Of a DNA stretch of 64,000 nt, positions 1 through 12,722 are shown piece by piece. Positions within the stretch are counted from its first letter, which is position 1, and the number at the start of each line of letters is the position of its first letter. A program made the translations under genes and the position numbers. The notes under the pieces were generated by a model. The model saw nothing but the letters and a program-made list of their open reading frames with translations. It did not search any database and had not been told where the DNA came from. Source of the DNA: Amphibalanus amphitrite (taxonomy: Eukaryota > Arthropoda > Thecostraca > Balanomorpha > Balanidae); the NCBI RefSeq assembly GCF_019059575.1, contig NW_024882309.1, positions 1 through 64,000 on the forward strand. Reading direction: 5' to 3'.

Positions 1-201
1 AGAGGAGAGAGGAGAGAGAGAGGAGAGACAGTACAAAAGATGTTGCGAATTTCAATTCATACCGAAATAACGACGTTTGACACGTTTGCCTGACAAAGAT
101 GACAGATTGAGATGGAATTAACAGCCAGCCTATAATAAAATGTATAAAACAAACAATGAGAGAGGCCTGTTCAAAAGTTAATATGTAGCTGTCTACACTA
201 A
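1..201. other. Left edge, no gene seen
   Basis: The first 30 bases are the end of a GA-rich simple repeat. The rest is AT-rich and I see no gene or repeat in it. Confidence 0.5.
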
Positions 202-2199
202 ATAGTCGGTGATTTTCCGTTGGAAATTTTGCGCAAACACCACCTTCATGGGCCTTCGAACAGAACCCCACAATTGAACAAAAGCGCCAAAAAACTCGAA
301 TGTTTGTTTTTTTCGCTCGGGAAAGATATATACGCTTGCATATTTACGTCTGGACAACGAGTTGCGGGGAAAAGTGCTGATTGTGTTGCAGTTTTAGGAG
401 CCGGTAATTAGGCTGGATTTTTGGGTTACTTTTCGTACCGATTCATGTATTTCATAGTGTTTGGCTTTTGAATATTTTAGTTCTTTCAGATAAATATTAC
501 TTGCCTTACAACTTTTGTAAAAACGTTTCATTTTTTTATAAGCCGACGTTCAGAGTCCTAAAAATACATCAGCACTACAATCATTGTAAACAAACAAATG
601 GAGCACCACTTGGCTCTGTTCCAAGGCCATTTTTTAGTTTATCTGGTGGTTTTCTTGCTCTTGTACGTCGTTTTGTTGGATGTTTTGAATCTTAAGATTG
701 ACTTATATCATATTTAAGAAGCATGTTGACTGAAAACAATCTGAAGTATCCAGGAGGCTGACAGAGAGAGGTCCTGACTACTGAGCAATATAAATATCAA
801 GTTGAACAAGTTATGAAATTTTGGTTGATAAACGCAAGTTGATCGGGCTCATATATCACTCAGCAAGAAAAGGTAAAATTAAAAGAGCTTATTGTCCAAA
901 AACAAGCTATAATATTGCAGACCTTGGAGCAATACTGAAGAGCACGCTGAGCAGGATCATGCCAGAAATGTTGACTGATGAGCGCATATTGATGTATTGG
1001 TATGAATATTGAATAATAACTTACAACAGCAAGATAAATTAGTGCTAACTATCAAGTTAAAATCTAGAATGAATGGACTTGGGCAGTTTTACTATGCTTA
1101 GATGCTATGCAGATTGTAATGTGCATCAGGTACTCAGTGTCTGGCAAATGAAACATGTGATCATTCCATTGCTACTGGAGGAGAAAGCTTGGATCACTAA
1201 ATCCACTTTATGTTGATTTTGATGTTAATCATCATCACTGTATTTCTTGAAAAAGGATTGTCGTAAAATTGTCAATGTGACAATCCATGCAGCGATGTGA
1301 TCATATTATGTGTTCATAGTCATTCGTGATAGTCATTATTGGTCCAATATACAATGGCAAAGCTCTCAGTTTCAGCATTTCTTCCTGTGGATGGCCAGCA
1401 GTGACTCCGAGCTTAGAAGCATTAGTTTTCTTCACAGGGCTGGGATAAAAAGTACTGAGGGTAATCTTCCACCAAGGAACTCTACTTTGACATGGTATGA
1501 GATGTAGGCACAATTAGGTAGGTGCTCAGTTCCTATAGTCAGTAGTTGTGTATGTTTAGTCGGGTTAGCTTAGATCAGATTGTTAGTTTTTTAATTTGCC
1601 AAATGTCCATAAAAATGTGACCTGAGCAATGAGCATACCTGAACCTGACTAACCTGACAGCTGACCTAACCTCAATCATCACACATATTTGCAGCCTACC
1701 CAAGACCTGCATGGCAGTAGCACCCAGTTATAGGTAGGTACTCACCCTAACTCAATCTTACCTGCTAACCTTCACCTTGCCAAAAGTTAGCTCAAATTGC
1801 CAAGCTGTGTCCAGGGAAACAGTCAACTGAGGAACTGGCTCATTGGGTGGCTGGTGTGAGTCTGTGCATTTTAAGTGTTTCTTCTCTGAAGCTGCTCTGC
1901 ACTGCTGTATGTCATGTTAGATGCTCAGAAAATGTGGGAAATGATTACTAAGCTACTTTAGTGCTTTATTAATGCTCGAGACATGAACAAGTACAGATCC
2001 TGCAGGGTACAGCTATGAGTTAGGTGCTAGGTGAGTATGTTATGTGAATGTGCTGTTCCCTGTTTGACCGTAAGTATACAAACAAGCACAGGGTCACAGT
2101 TATATTCAATCTCCACATAAACATACAACAAAAACGGCCATATAGCCTAACTCCGATCACACCACAGATAACTTAAGCCTTTGAAGGCACAAAATGTTT

Positions 2200-2495
2200 T
2201 GATTGACAGGACAGGTTTACAATATATCCTCTGTCCTTGGGGGATCTTGCTGCCAAGTTGAGGTATGATGACTGAACTTCAGGATTGATCAACCTTTTCT
2301 TAGCCACTGCTTATACATATACGAGAAAGACCAAATGCTTGTTTGTTTTGATTTACAGGACATGTATACAATATATCCTCTGTCCTTGGGGGATCTTGCT
2401 GCCAAGTTGAGGTACGATGACTGAACTTCAGGATTGATCAACCTTTTCTTAGCCACTGCTTATAAACGAGAAAGACCAAATGCTTGTTTGTAAAC
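2200..2495. repeat. Internal tandem duplication of about 149 bp in the MULE-like element
   Basis: Two nearly identical units of about 149 bp, each containing AATATATCCTCTGTCC and later CAACCTTTTCTTAGCC, lie head to tail. The second transposon copy (about 25400-25680, opposite strand) has the same duplication, so it predates the spread of the two copies. Confidence 0.8.
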
Positions 2496-2621
2496 TGCGT
2501 TGAAAATTTAATGATCCACCTTCAATTCTGACATGAAGGCACAAATGAAATAGTTCCCTCTCCTTTTGGAATACACAAAGCAAAATATTTAATAAATTTT
2601 AGTGGATGGACAAGAGCAATT

Positions 2622-4141
2622 CAGTAGGCGGAACTATGGTCAAGCGTACCCATTTTCGGGAACGCATTTTCGTTCCCATGTTTGGGAACGATAAACCCAA
2701 ATATGGGAACGCCATGTAGGAATTATTTAAAACAAGAAAAAGAACCGTTAAATGACGTCCAAAAAATATTAAACGATCGTGAACCGCCTGATATTTGTCT
2801 CAATATTGTTGGGAAAGAGTTTGATATTGTAAGGCCCATCGTAGTTTCAAATTGTTCCCCTATTTCTAAAGCAGTCCATCATCCGGGCCGCGAGCCCAAA
2901 TTTGGGAACGCTCTCGTACACTGGCGCTGCAAGCGTTCCTTATTATGGGAACGGCGTACCCAAAGTTGGGAACGATTTCACCGACGCCTTTCAGGGGCTC
3001 TTTTCATTAACAAGCATTACGTCCAACGCCGCAAATTATTGTTAACGCAACAATCATCAGATGACCTTTCCGGCAAGACCGTCGCATGTTTCGCCCGGTC
3101 TTCTGCGCTTTTATTCCCGTCGATCTCGCAGCGGGCACGCCCCCCTCTGCAGGATTACGTAATTCACAACGCTCAGCGATGTTCAACAAGGTCTTCCATA
3201 CCTATATCCACCGTCCGCGCCGAGGGTGGAGACATGTCAAGCACCTGTCTGTTTATCACCGATAGTTGATGAGCACAAGGAAGTATCCAAAAATGGGAAC
3301 GCTGAATATGTTACACCATCAAAACACCTAGTCCCAATGAAAATATAGTTTTTTCCTTTCTTAATGAGTGTAAGTGGCAAAAGGCCTGGTAGGATGGGCA
3401 CGAGGAATGATCGAAATCAGCATAAAAATTATAAATAAGCCACACAGAGCGACCTATATAAGAGAAATTCCCCCAAAACGACCATGCTTAGAAACACGGA
3501 AGACAAAAACCACGCTCATGACGCTCCTTATAAAACAACGCTAAACAGCTAGCATCCAAATAAAATAGTCTTTCCGGGCTGATAAAATACAGCTGAATAA
3601 TTTTAAACCACTCAAACTGAGTTTACAACAGTAGTTCGGTAAAATCACTGACGTTCCACGCGGTCGTGCGCCCCGACACCAAAAGTCAACAATATTACCT
3701 CGGGACTGTCCGCATGTTCGCTTGCATATGTCAGCATCTGGTGTCGCTAGTATGAAACTTCATAACCAGGCGAAAATTATTATACTTGACCTCAAAATTT
3801 AAAAAACGCTTCATTTTCCTTAAAATTGCATGTTAAATGTAGTATAACCCATGTTTTCACCATTCCGTCATTTCAAAAAATCATTAAAAATATCATTCCA
3901 CGGTCAATTTCCTTGTTCGACGGTCAGATTAAAGATAATTTTATAGAGACTTAGTAGATACTTAAATTAGCGTGCACTTTTTTGAAACGTGATGCACTTA
4001 TGAGTTTTAGTGGGCGAACGGCCGAAAAATTACCTTCCGTTCTCATAAATGGGAACGCCCGTTCCCATATTTGGGAACTCCGTTCCCAAAAATGGGAACG
4101 TTCCTATATGTGGGTACTCATGACCATAGTTCCACCTACTG
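2622..4141. mobile_element. CAGTAGG-type inverted-repeat transposon (4-bp TSD), nested
   Basis: This 1,520-bp element starts CAGTAGGCGGAACTATGG and ends with the inverted match CCTACTG. It is flanked by AATT duplications (2618-2621, 4142-4145). The second MULE-like copy has the uninterrupted sequence GAGCAATTAGCA at the same place, an empty site that proves insertion and fixes the ends. Subterminal arrays of spaced palindromes built from CGTTCCCA and TGGGAACG half-sites are visible near 2650-2715, 2895-2970 and 4040-4110. Nothing in it resembles a known transposase; a 195-codon frame at 2682-3269 has no recognisable domain. The superfamily is uncertain. Confidence 0.85.
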
Positions 4142-4989
4142 AATTAGCACAGCTTTCCCTCAAGTTAACTTCTGGCACTGTTGTACATACACTGACGCTT
4201 ATTCGCTTCATATTTTGTAACAAACGCGCTAAAACTGCAATATAACAGCACTATATGCTTCTTGACAAAATGCAAAAGTATTAAAGATTTAGCCCTGATG
4301 GCATTCATTCTTGGTGGAAACGTAATTAAAAAATATTTTGTAGTAACTATTAAATTCCGGCCGAAAACAGTGCACGGTTTAAAAAAGAATCATTCCAATG
4401 ACGGTCCATTCTTGCGGTCCTGAAATCGCCACTATTTCCGGCCTCTCCAACGCAACTCGTTGTCCAGACGTAAATATGCTATACGCTTACGAACTAACTA
4501 GTGTAAACAAATACGTGGATTGGTTGAAGAAAAACGCTGCAAAACTATCAAGCAAGGTTATAAAACGATTTGAAAAACGTTTTCCAAATATTATATCATT
4601 GCAGTGTATTTCAAAAAATAAACTTAATTATTTCAGTAGCTGTAATGGTTTCATTAGGTTAAAGCAAGGCGGTAAAAGCCAAAAGGCATGTTTTAATGTT
4701 TATTGGAATTTTCGCAGTATCGCACCTTGGGCATTAGTACTTACCTACAGATCAATTTCGCCTTTCAAATACTTTCCTTGAACTTGATTGAATATTCCCT
4801 TGATTTTTTTTATAATTGTTTTCACTTAAACGTCGATTTTTTGGGGGAAATCTCATCTATTGAGCATAGGTGATATCAGGTGATATAGCATGGAAGTGTG
4901 ATATGGCAGTGTTTTAACTAGGAGTTACACCCACTTGCACCTTGCACTTGATGGTATAGCTCACAGGGGAGCAATGCCGCTTCAACCCT

Positions 4990-6095
4990 ATTGGCCGTAG
5001 TGTCTAACGGTGGCGGCCATATTGCGCAGACCAGAAACCGGCTGCCGCCTGTGTTGAGGAATAGGGAATTCGGGACCTCGATTTACGTTTGCGGCCGCCG
5101 TATCCGTTACGTTCAAGTTACGTAGATACGGAACCCGGCATCTTACGCAGAATTGAGTGGGGAACACGATCGTATCTTCAGAATTCCTCAAATTCACTCG
5201 CCTGACCTACATTTGCCCCGGCCGAGGAGGTTGATTGAACCCACCTCGCTAATGCACCGCTAATTAAACTAGAATTAAGCGGTAAAGTGGTCGTATGCGG
5301 CAAAGTATAATGCAGAGTGACTGATAGGAACCCGCTGTAAGGGTCTCAGGTCAACCGGTGACCTCTGAGGTCAGGTCAAGTGATATCCTTAGATATCTAA
5401 GGCACGGGTTCGGTTTTTGGTAAATAACTTCGCCAAAAATGGCCGTAGAGCCGCGATTTTGGCATCATCGTGTTCAGCTAGCTCAGGCGCATCGAGTGAT
5501 ATACTTTTTGTTCGGGTCAGGTCAACTTAGGGTGTTGACCTCAGGTCAAGGTCAGGTCAGCACCCCCAGGTCACGAAGTTGGTCGAAAGAGGTCATGTCG
5601 CATATCATTCGATTCGGCAGGTCTTCCTGAGTCCATTGGTGGCTTTCCCGACTCGCTAGCTCAATTTGATCGGGAGTTATTGAAGAAAAATGGTGACCCT
5701 TGTGACGTCACAAATGACGTCACGCAAGGGCAACAATGCAAATATGAAGCATAGAACCTTGCAAAGAGTGCATGAAATCATGATTTTATATGCTTGAGAT
5801 AGTTTCAGATCATTCTGGGCGCCAAAATAACAATTTTCATATTTCCCCATTGACTTATAAGGGTTTAACGTATTAGTTCCTTATAGCTGATGATTTTTTA
5901 GGATTTCATCTTGTTCTCCACTCAATTCTGCGTAAGATGCCGGGTTCCGTGTCCACATAGCTTGAGCGTAACGGATTTCAGCGACCGCAAACGTAAATCG
6001 AGGTCCCGAATTCCCTATTCCCTAGCACAGGCGGCGGCCGCTTTCTGGTCTGCGCAACATGGCGGCACCGTTGGACACCATTTGGCGGCCGATGC
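4990..6095. mobile_element. Long-inverted-repeat (foldback/MITE-like) element
   Basis: The segment 4990-5175 matches the reverse complement of about 5910-6095 over roughly 180 bp, including the block around TTGCGCAGACCAGAAA and another around GAATAGGGAATTCGGGACCTC. The ends look like GGCCGTAGTGTCTAAC and its diverged inverse. I could not find a clean target duplication. The interior holds an AGGTCA-rich module. The ORFs inside are too short to support a transposase. Confidence 0.6.
5340..5600. repeat. AGGTCA-rich repeat module, copy 1
   Basis: A dense run of AGGTCA and TGACCT hexamers, often overlapping as AGGTCAGGTCA. It contains a core, GTTCAGCTAGCTCAGGCGC followed by ATCGAGTGATAT, that recurs in recognisably similar form near 23772 and 59826. 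Confidence 0.7.
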
Positions 6096-6114
6096 GCATT
6101 CCACATTATATATC

Positions 6115-6800
6115 GGGGTTACATGAGCACAGTAAATACGTATTTAGCCGCTAATTCGAATTAGGAACGCATTACCGACTCATGTAGCCACCTGCTAGTA
6201 CGAATCGGCGATCCGATCCGCGGTTACATGAGCAAAGCAAATACGTATCACGATCGGATTCACCGCTAATGCGAATCAGGAGCGTACTACCGACTCATGT
6301 ATCCACCTGCTAATACGAATCGGCGGTCCGAACAAAATCCGCTGGGAAAGAGGCTTAGAAGCGAATAGGACCAAGATACGTATTACAGGAACTATTTCTT
6401 CGCAAAAAGAAACATTAAAATGCAAAATAATAGGTATTTTTTTCATTTTCTTCTTTTGAAATAATATTTAAAAAAATATGTTGGTATTTTGTCAAGTTTT
6501 CAACAATAAATATAGTGAAAACCAAATAGTAAATATCATCATAATTTCAGTTGAAACATTTTTCTGACAGCACTACAGACGGATCAAGAGAGGCAATTGC
6601 CCAATGAGTCAAAGCAAGACAATTTTATGTTCAACTTTTTTTTGTTAAGTTAATTGAGAATGTTTTGAGCAGATTTAATGCAAAAAAGACATAAGATAAT
6701 AAATTTTTAATTTAGTCACCTCTATTGCTACGGAACTGCGCCACATTTGTATGCTATTCCGTTTGTAATGCGCATCGGGCCGGGCTCTGGTATTAACTGG
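6115..6800. repeat. Interspersed repeat family with GGGGTTACATGAGC end, copy 1
   Basis: The element seems to begin GGGGTTACATGAGC at 6115. It carries two tandem units of about 110 bp (6117-6330), each with ATACGTAT and CGACTCATGTA motifs, then an AT-rich body. The body (about 6377-6790) aligns with 10249-10640, sharing ordered blocks such as GGAACTATT, TTGGTATTTTG and CTATTCCGTTTGT. The copies are well diverged. No ORF or target duplication is evident. Confidence 0.55.
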
Positions 6801-8055
6801 ATAATTCGCCAGCTGACGCCGTATGGTGGCGCTAGTGGAGCAGCACTGTATGACGTCAGCAGAAAACATCGTGAGCAGCTATGAAATGGGAGCGAGCACC
6901 ACGGAAATATCGAAAGGTGATGGACATGTACTGACTTTGGTCATTCAAGTACCACCATTACCATACAAAAACCATATAATATCATCAAGACTGATTCTGG
7001 AATCGATTCGTTCGGGTATTTAAAACACATAAAAAATGTTTGCTACCGAATTCTGAAACAGTATAAGGATATTCTTGTTCCTTACTTTCACCTTGTGGAG
7101 TACTTCTACTTGCCTTCTAGTGCGCCCATCACTATCTTGAAATCTGGATTGCAACGCTGTAGGAAAACTTTTTTTCATTTGTCATTCCTTCCACTTTTGA
7201 GCAGTGATAATTTATTTGGTTTTATACATTAAATAATGAAGAAGGCTCCTAACTTTTTAGGGATCTGCAGTGGCCCAGAGAGCCAAATCAGATATTTTCT
7301 AGAAACTTGAGGCCACTATTTTCTTATTTGCTAGATAATATACAAATATTGACATGTAAAGAATGATACGGGTGTATAATTCTGCAGAAATATAAATTCA
7401 AAGTATTTAATTTTTCAAGAACCTTTTTAATATCTTCCATAATGACTTCTTTCAATACAAGGTGGAAGCAATTTCAGTTAACAATAAAGCAGCACAAGGC
7501 TGTACCTTGAGCTGCGATGATCCATAACCAATCGGCACCTGCAATTTGATTGATCTTCGAGATGTACCCTGCCTCTGTTCCCTGACTTTCCCTTTTCGTT
7601 GTACCGGGTGAAGTGAATATTCTGTGAATATTCTTCTGACAGTCAGTTTTTAGTCCTACATTATGTTGTCAATCAGATTTAATTGGTTCAAAAACCGTCG
7701 TATCATTCGCAGTCTACATCTCCACATGCGCACCCATACATGCTCAAAATTTTCACTACGTATGTACTATGTACGCTATGTACCCTGCAGCGTATCCTGA
7801 TGAAAAATGTTTTGTTGAAATCAGAGACACTTCCCAAGGTAGGCCATAGTCCATGGCCATATATTTAAGTCAAAACAGATGAAACAGATAAACACGATTC
7901 CAATCATCAAGTCAACCAACATCGACAATCTGCACATAAGTTCTAAACCTATTGCAAGACTACTTTGTATTCAAACTTTGTATTGCAGAAGGGTGGAAGC
8001 TGCATGGAATTATGCGACAATTTCAGCGTGCATCCACGCTCGAAAGAGCAGGGTT
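6801..8055. other. Intergenic, nothing recognised
   Basis: AT-rich sequence with only short chance ORFs. I find no transposon ends, tRNA or coding signal. Confidence 0.4.
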
Positions 8056-8066
8056 AATTGTAACAA

Positions 8067-9262
8067 TGTCAATACCATAACAATAACGTAATTGTAGGTG
8101 TTGTGATTCAGTTGTCTCTTGTCTGTGCTGGCCATTGCGCGGGCGGTCCAGCGGCGGAACTCGGCTTCGCCGCCGTGGCGCGCTGGCAGTTGCTTCTTCT
8201 TCTTCTTCTGCATCCCACCGCCAACCCGCTCAGGGGGCGGCGGCGCAGGCGGGTCGAGCGGCGGCTCGGTCCGCCCAACATCCTCGATGAAGGTAACGAC
8301 CTTCGTCGCCGGGCCGCCGAGGACGTCGACCAGGCGAGGGTCGACACCCCAGCGGCGGCGGCGGGCCGCCTCATAGGCCGGACAATCGGTCAGTAGGTGC
8401 GCCGCGCTGTCGGGCTCCCCGCACGCGGGGCATTCGTCGTCGGCTTCCGGGCCAATCTTGTGGAGCGTGTCACGGGTCAGCGGTGATGTGCCGGTCCTCA
8501 GCTGGGACAGCGTCACCGACCCCAGCGCCAGGGAGTTGTGGCCAGGCGTGGGGTCCGGGTGCGGGTGGGCAGCGGTTGCCCTCTGTCGCGACAGCTCCCG
8601 GACATGGCGCGTGACGGCGGCCCGCGCACTCGACAGGTCGATCGGTGCGCTGTCTTGGTCGCCCGCCGTGGCCTCGCCAGCCAGGCGGTCGGCGGTTTCG
8701 TTGCCGTCCAGCCCGGCATGGCCTGGCACCCACTGGAGCACCGTCTCGGTGCCGTTCTCGGCGAGGGTGCTCAGCACTCAGCAGCCTCCACACCTCGGCG
8801 GCCAGGGCCATGGTCTGGTTAGCTGGGCCGCGGCCGAGTAGTTGGAGCCCAGACCTTGAGTCGGTGAGGAGGCGGACCGACTTGGTCGATGCCAACTCCC
8901 CGTCCTCCAGGCCGGCCACAGCCGCGAACGCCTCGCGCATGGCGGTCAGTTCTGCACTTAGGCTGGAGCAGACCGCCCCTGCAGGAGCGCGCACGGTCTC
9001 TTCTCTGTTGAGGTGGTGGAACTGGATCAGCGCATGCGCCGCCCTGTTCAGTCCGCCGCGAGCCGAGCCGTCCGACCAGATAGTGACGTCCGGATGCGGG
9101 AGCTCTGCAATGGCTCGCAGGGCAGCTTCCCTGCGGACTGCAGGCGGGTCCGACCGGCGGGTGGCCACGGGCAGGTCCACCCTGAAGGTGATGCCGCCGC
9201 GGTGGCCCAGCCATGGCGGGTCGCAGCTGTAGAACACCAAACCTGTAACACAATAGAATTGC
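8067..9262 (-). mobile_element. 5'-truncated non-LTR retrotransposon fragment: RNase H and C-terminal zinc motif
   Basis: GC-rich minus-strand coding sequence in two frames. The first (about 9262-8780) shows an RNase HI fold with WSDGSA, SAELTAM and LLTDSRS. After a frameshift near 8780 the second continues WVPGHAGLDGNETADRLAGE, then a C-terminal CPACG...H...C motif (CPACGEPDSAAHLLTDCP). RNase H followed by a CCHC-like tail is the end of ORF2 in I, R1 or LOA-type elements. The fragment is bounded by an exact 11-bp duplication AATTGTAACAA (8056-8066 and 9263-9273), so it is a single target-primed insertion truncated upstream of RNase H. The frameshift makes it non-functional. Confidence 0.85.
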
Positions 9263-9273
9263 AATTGTAACAA

Positions 9274-10105
9274 AGACCTGCATGGTCAGCACACATCTGC
9301 AGTGACTGTCATTCCAAGTTGGTATGAATTGGCACAAAGTTGGGTCATGGTAGCAGACGTAGCACAAGCTGTTGTGATATGCCATACCTTAGGACTTGTA
9401 CTAGGTCGTAGGTTGTAAATTTTAGGTTTAAGGCTGTAGGTTGTAGGTCAGGTTAGGTAAGGTTTGGTTAGTAAGACGCATTCTCGTGCATCGGGCAGCT
9501 TGTGCTACATCTACCTTACCAATACCCAATTTGAATTCCCAAAATTGATGGATTGATGGCAAACAGGCTTTTTGTATAGGTAACAAGTGTGGTTAATTGT
9601 TCTAATCCCCGCTGCAATGTGAGGGTAACTGCTTTTCTACAATCACAATATTTGAATTCATATAGGTAGGTGTTTATATGTTCAGAAAATGATACAAAAT
9701 ATGACACAATTATAGCTGCAACTGGATAGTGGATACCAACCTCAACTAAAAGTTTCTGCAGCCTTATAACCTAACAAATGACTAAATTGCCAAAATAAAT
9801 CCCTTAGTACAATAGCTTGACTCTAAAATAACAGAAATTTTGCATGCAGACCCTGAAATGGAGGGTTTATTAAAAATAACAAAAATAAACATTCACTAAT
9901 ATCAATATGTTGTTATAAATTTCATATGTAGCATAAGCGCCAATACTGCCTTCATTTACAATGTTGCTACTGTTTTCCACTCACAAACGCTGCCCTCCGT
10001 GGACAGCAGCAGCAGCAGTGAAACGTCACCCGTGGTGTGACATCATCACCCATGACGTAATGGAAATCCAGTTGTTACCAAGGCCCATCGGGCCGAGAGC
10101 CAAAC
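9274..10105. other. Intergenic, nothing recognised
   Basis: AT-rich DNA with a stretch of imperfect TTAGG-like words around 9400-9475 (TAGGTCAGGTTAGGTAAGG) and a short CAG run near 10007. No gene is supported. Confidence 0.4.
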
Positions 10106-10705
10106 TAAATCCGTTTGACGTCACTGATACGAATTTGCTCGTGTAGTCGGTGCACTGAATGCGTTCTTGGGGAGCTTATGCGAATTATCGTAGTGCGTAT
10201 TTGGAACGGATCGCTTATGTAACCGAAACGTCCGAGGCACACGATTCGGGCCGTATTTCACAAGAACTATTCTTTGCTGACTGGAAGCGTCAAAATGCAA
10301 AATACTAAGCATTTTTTTTTTACTGGCTGCTTCGTAGAAAATAGCAAAAAAAATGTTGGTATTTTGGTTTAGTCTTTGCATGTGAAATAAAATGAATGAA
10401 ATATTTTGATAGATAATTTTTTCTGACCACCCTGCTGTCGCTGCATGGCGAATCAGTGCCCACTGACTTAAAACAAGAAAACTTTGTTTTCATCTTTTGA
10501 TTTCATGTTAATTTTAAATGTTTTTGAGCCTATCAAATGATATAAGTATTTAAAATTTAGCTCAGTCGTCCCGGTAAATGCCGCAACTGCGCCATGACTG
10601 TACGCTAATCCTATTCCGTTTGTGATGCGAATTACCGGCCGTCGAGGAGTCAGCCCGGGTGAGCCAAACAAGATCCGTTTGACGTAGATAAAACGAATTA
10701 GTCTC
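10106..10705. repeat. Interspersed repeat family, copy 2 (interrupted; resumes 14354-14437)
   Basis: The body aligns with 6377-6790. A unit of about 115 bp at 10106-10222, with GTGCGTATTTGGAACGGATC, recurs at 14354-14437 after the 3.6-kb transposon at 10710-14349 is removed. It then ends GCTCATGTAACCCC, the inverse of the end seen at 6115. The older repeat was therefore split by that transposon and later abutted by the retrotransposon starting near 14438. Confidence 0.6.
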
Positions 10706-12240
10706 ATGTCAGTCCCACGCACAAGGGGGAAAAGCTCAAATTATTGAGCGCTCAAAATATTGAGCGTGTGACGTCAGAGGCTCCCATAGGCGTAATGCTG
10801 AGGGCTCAAAAAATTGAGCCGTTTCAGGAACACGTTTTGCAAAAGCAACTCGCAACACCTAGGGAGAAATGGCAACACCCTAGGAGAATCACTAATGATG
10901 CAAAACAGATTAGGCTTTCATATTTTTCACTGCTCAAGCTTCAATGATTGGGGGAACACCAATTTATAGGTCGAAATCTTACGGCATACCAGGATGACTT
11001 AAAAACAGGCCAATATTTATGTCGAAATAAAAGTTATTTTTTGTCCATTCCCGTTTTTTACAAGGGTTCTGTTGGAAAGAGCATTTTTCATACTACCCAA
11101 AATGATTGCGATTCAATTTCACATTACCCATATCGGAGAATATTTTTCATTTGGCGGCGCCGTTTGTTTATTTCGTCGCGACGTCTCCGGTCGTGTGGTT
11201 GTTGTCGTCCTTGTGTTGAGGGTAAGTTTTTATCGTTTTAGTTGTACTTAGATGTTAAAAGGTACACTGAAAGGTTTGAATATGCTGTGATTTTAAATTT
11301 GGAAACACGTAAACGTCAATCAATTCACGTTTTCCTCGATTTGCGTGCAGATAAGTAACTGTCGACGAAAGTGGCGCCATCCGATATGATGTTTTGAAGG
11401 AAGGAGACACAACATATTTACGTGAAAATTTTTGTTTTTTAGTGGTCTAAGTGCTTCAAAGAGGCTGTGAATGTTTTCTTCACACAATTTTTTCATTAGT
11501 TATGATGAGGTAAAAGGTAGTTTCAGTCTTGACTTTCATATAATTGACATTAAAACATATGATAGTCCACTGCTATCAGTGATTGAGTACCTTGATATTT
11601 GGCATTTCTTATTAATTTGAATGTATTCTCTATCCATATGTCCTGATAGTAAGTGACAATACTCTGCCAATATGTTTCCATAGTTTTCACATTCATTTTC
11701 CAGTCCTTTACATAACATCACAATTTATAATCAACAAAACTCAACTCCTTCATTACTTCACAACACTGACAGCATGACAGACTGACAGTCAACTATTGTG
11801 TGGGTGAATGCTGAAACAGGATAGCTACTTTGCTGACTGGCTCGCTCATATGAAATAAGATAAAAATGATCCTTTATATCATTTCCATCTGGAGGATCGG
11901 AGTCAACGGAAAAGGAAGGCCACTTTCAAGCCTCAAGGTCTAGGCCACCAGACGCCAGTCGGCAGTCACCACCAAATTTATAATCGATTAATTCATTATT
12001 ATACTTTGAGACCCTTAGGTCACTGGATCAGCATCACATTTTCAGTTTCAATATAGTAAAGGTTTTTATTTGTATGATGTGAAATATTTTCCTGAATCAG
12101 AATTTAATTATCCCTAGGTACCTGGTAGAGGTTTTGGATTTAATGCTCATTGTTGGTGTGCAGTCAGGATTTTTTGACAGGTCCAGATAGGGAATCCTGA
12201 GCAATTTTATAGTAAAGTGGTCTCCTTATTATCACCACAC

Positions 12241-12532
12241 CAGTGTCCCAAAATCATATTTTTGCTTGGGTGTCAGAGGGGAAAATTGCTGACCAAAAAA
12301 AGGGTGAGAGTGAAAAATTGTCGGTCAGGTAAGGCCCAAAAAGAGTGGGAAAATGATCAAAAACATTAATCTATCTACAATTGTGACAGATGCAAAACAA
12401 CCATTCACGCAATTGCTCCTTCTTGGTGGAATTGGGAGTGGAAAATTGGGCTTGAAAACTGGAGGTGAGAGTGGAAAATGATTTTCATTTGGATGTCATT
12501 TCCCACCCACATCTACAAATTTTGGGACATTG
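12241..12532. mobile_element. hAT-type MITE, copy 1 (8-bp TSD)
   Basis: A 292-bp element with ends CAGTGTCCCAAAAT and ATTTTGGGACATTG and a perfect 8-bp duplication CACCACAC (12233-12240, 12533-12540). GAGAGTGGAAAAT words repeat inside. A second copy lies at 39142-39459. Eight-base duplications with CAGTG ends are the hAT signature. It has no coding capacity. Confidence 0.9.
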
Positions 12533-12722
12533 CACCACACATTTTATCAAAAGCATTTGCAGAATTCATTCAATGAAGATTTTATTAATGTTGCACCCAT
12601 TTCTTAGACGACCTAGGCTGCATCTTTTTTTAGTTCCTGTTGTATGACGGTATTTTCCGTTCCACTGCATAAAGAAAAAAATCGTTTGAGATCACCAAAC
12701 AGCTTTTCTTTTTCTGGCAGGT

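Larger units (their letters stand above)
338..4479. mobile_element. MULE-like DNA transposon, copy 1 (9-bp TSD)
   Basis: Terminal inverted repeats of about 29 bp begin GCATATTTACGTCTGG at 338 and end with the reverse complement at 4479. The flanks carry identical 9-bp duplications TATACGCTT (329-337 and 4480-4488). A second copy in inverted orientation lies at 24887-27459. Without the nested 1.5-kb element the body is about 2.6 kb, the same size as the second copy, so this is probably the full non-autonomous form. I see no transposase, only short unrecognised ORFs. A 9-bp duplication is typical of Mutator-like elements, and I infer the superfamily from that alone. Confidence 0.85.
202..4781 (+). 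pseudogene. Unrecognised ORF split by a transposon insertion
   Basis: Reading from 202 to 337 and then, after removing the inserted element and one copy of its 9-bp target duplication, from 4489 to 4781 gives one continuous frame of 143 codons including the stop. The two halves meet in phase at the target site. The downstream half is lysine- and aromatic-rich (for example VDWLKKNAAKLSSK, then a C-terminus ending PFKYFP). I recognise no domain. The frame opens at a stop near 199 without an obvious ATG, so this may be an internal or last exon, or part of an older mobile element. Exact frame continuity across the insertion argues that it was coding when interrupted. Today the frame is broken. 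Confidence 0.4.

Noticed and set aside
8103..9270. Several + strand ORFs in the GC-rich block
   Set aside because: Antisense shadows of the RNase H coding sequence, which has recognisable motifs only on the minus strand.
9400..9475. Internal telomeric TTAGG array
   Set aside because: Only imperfect, irregular TAGG-containing words. No regular 5-bp array.
10121..10722. Minus-strand ORFs near 10.1-10.7 kb as genes
   Set aside because: Short, no recognisable domains, and they overlap an interspersed repeat.
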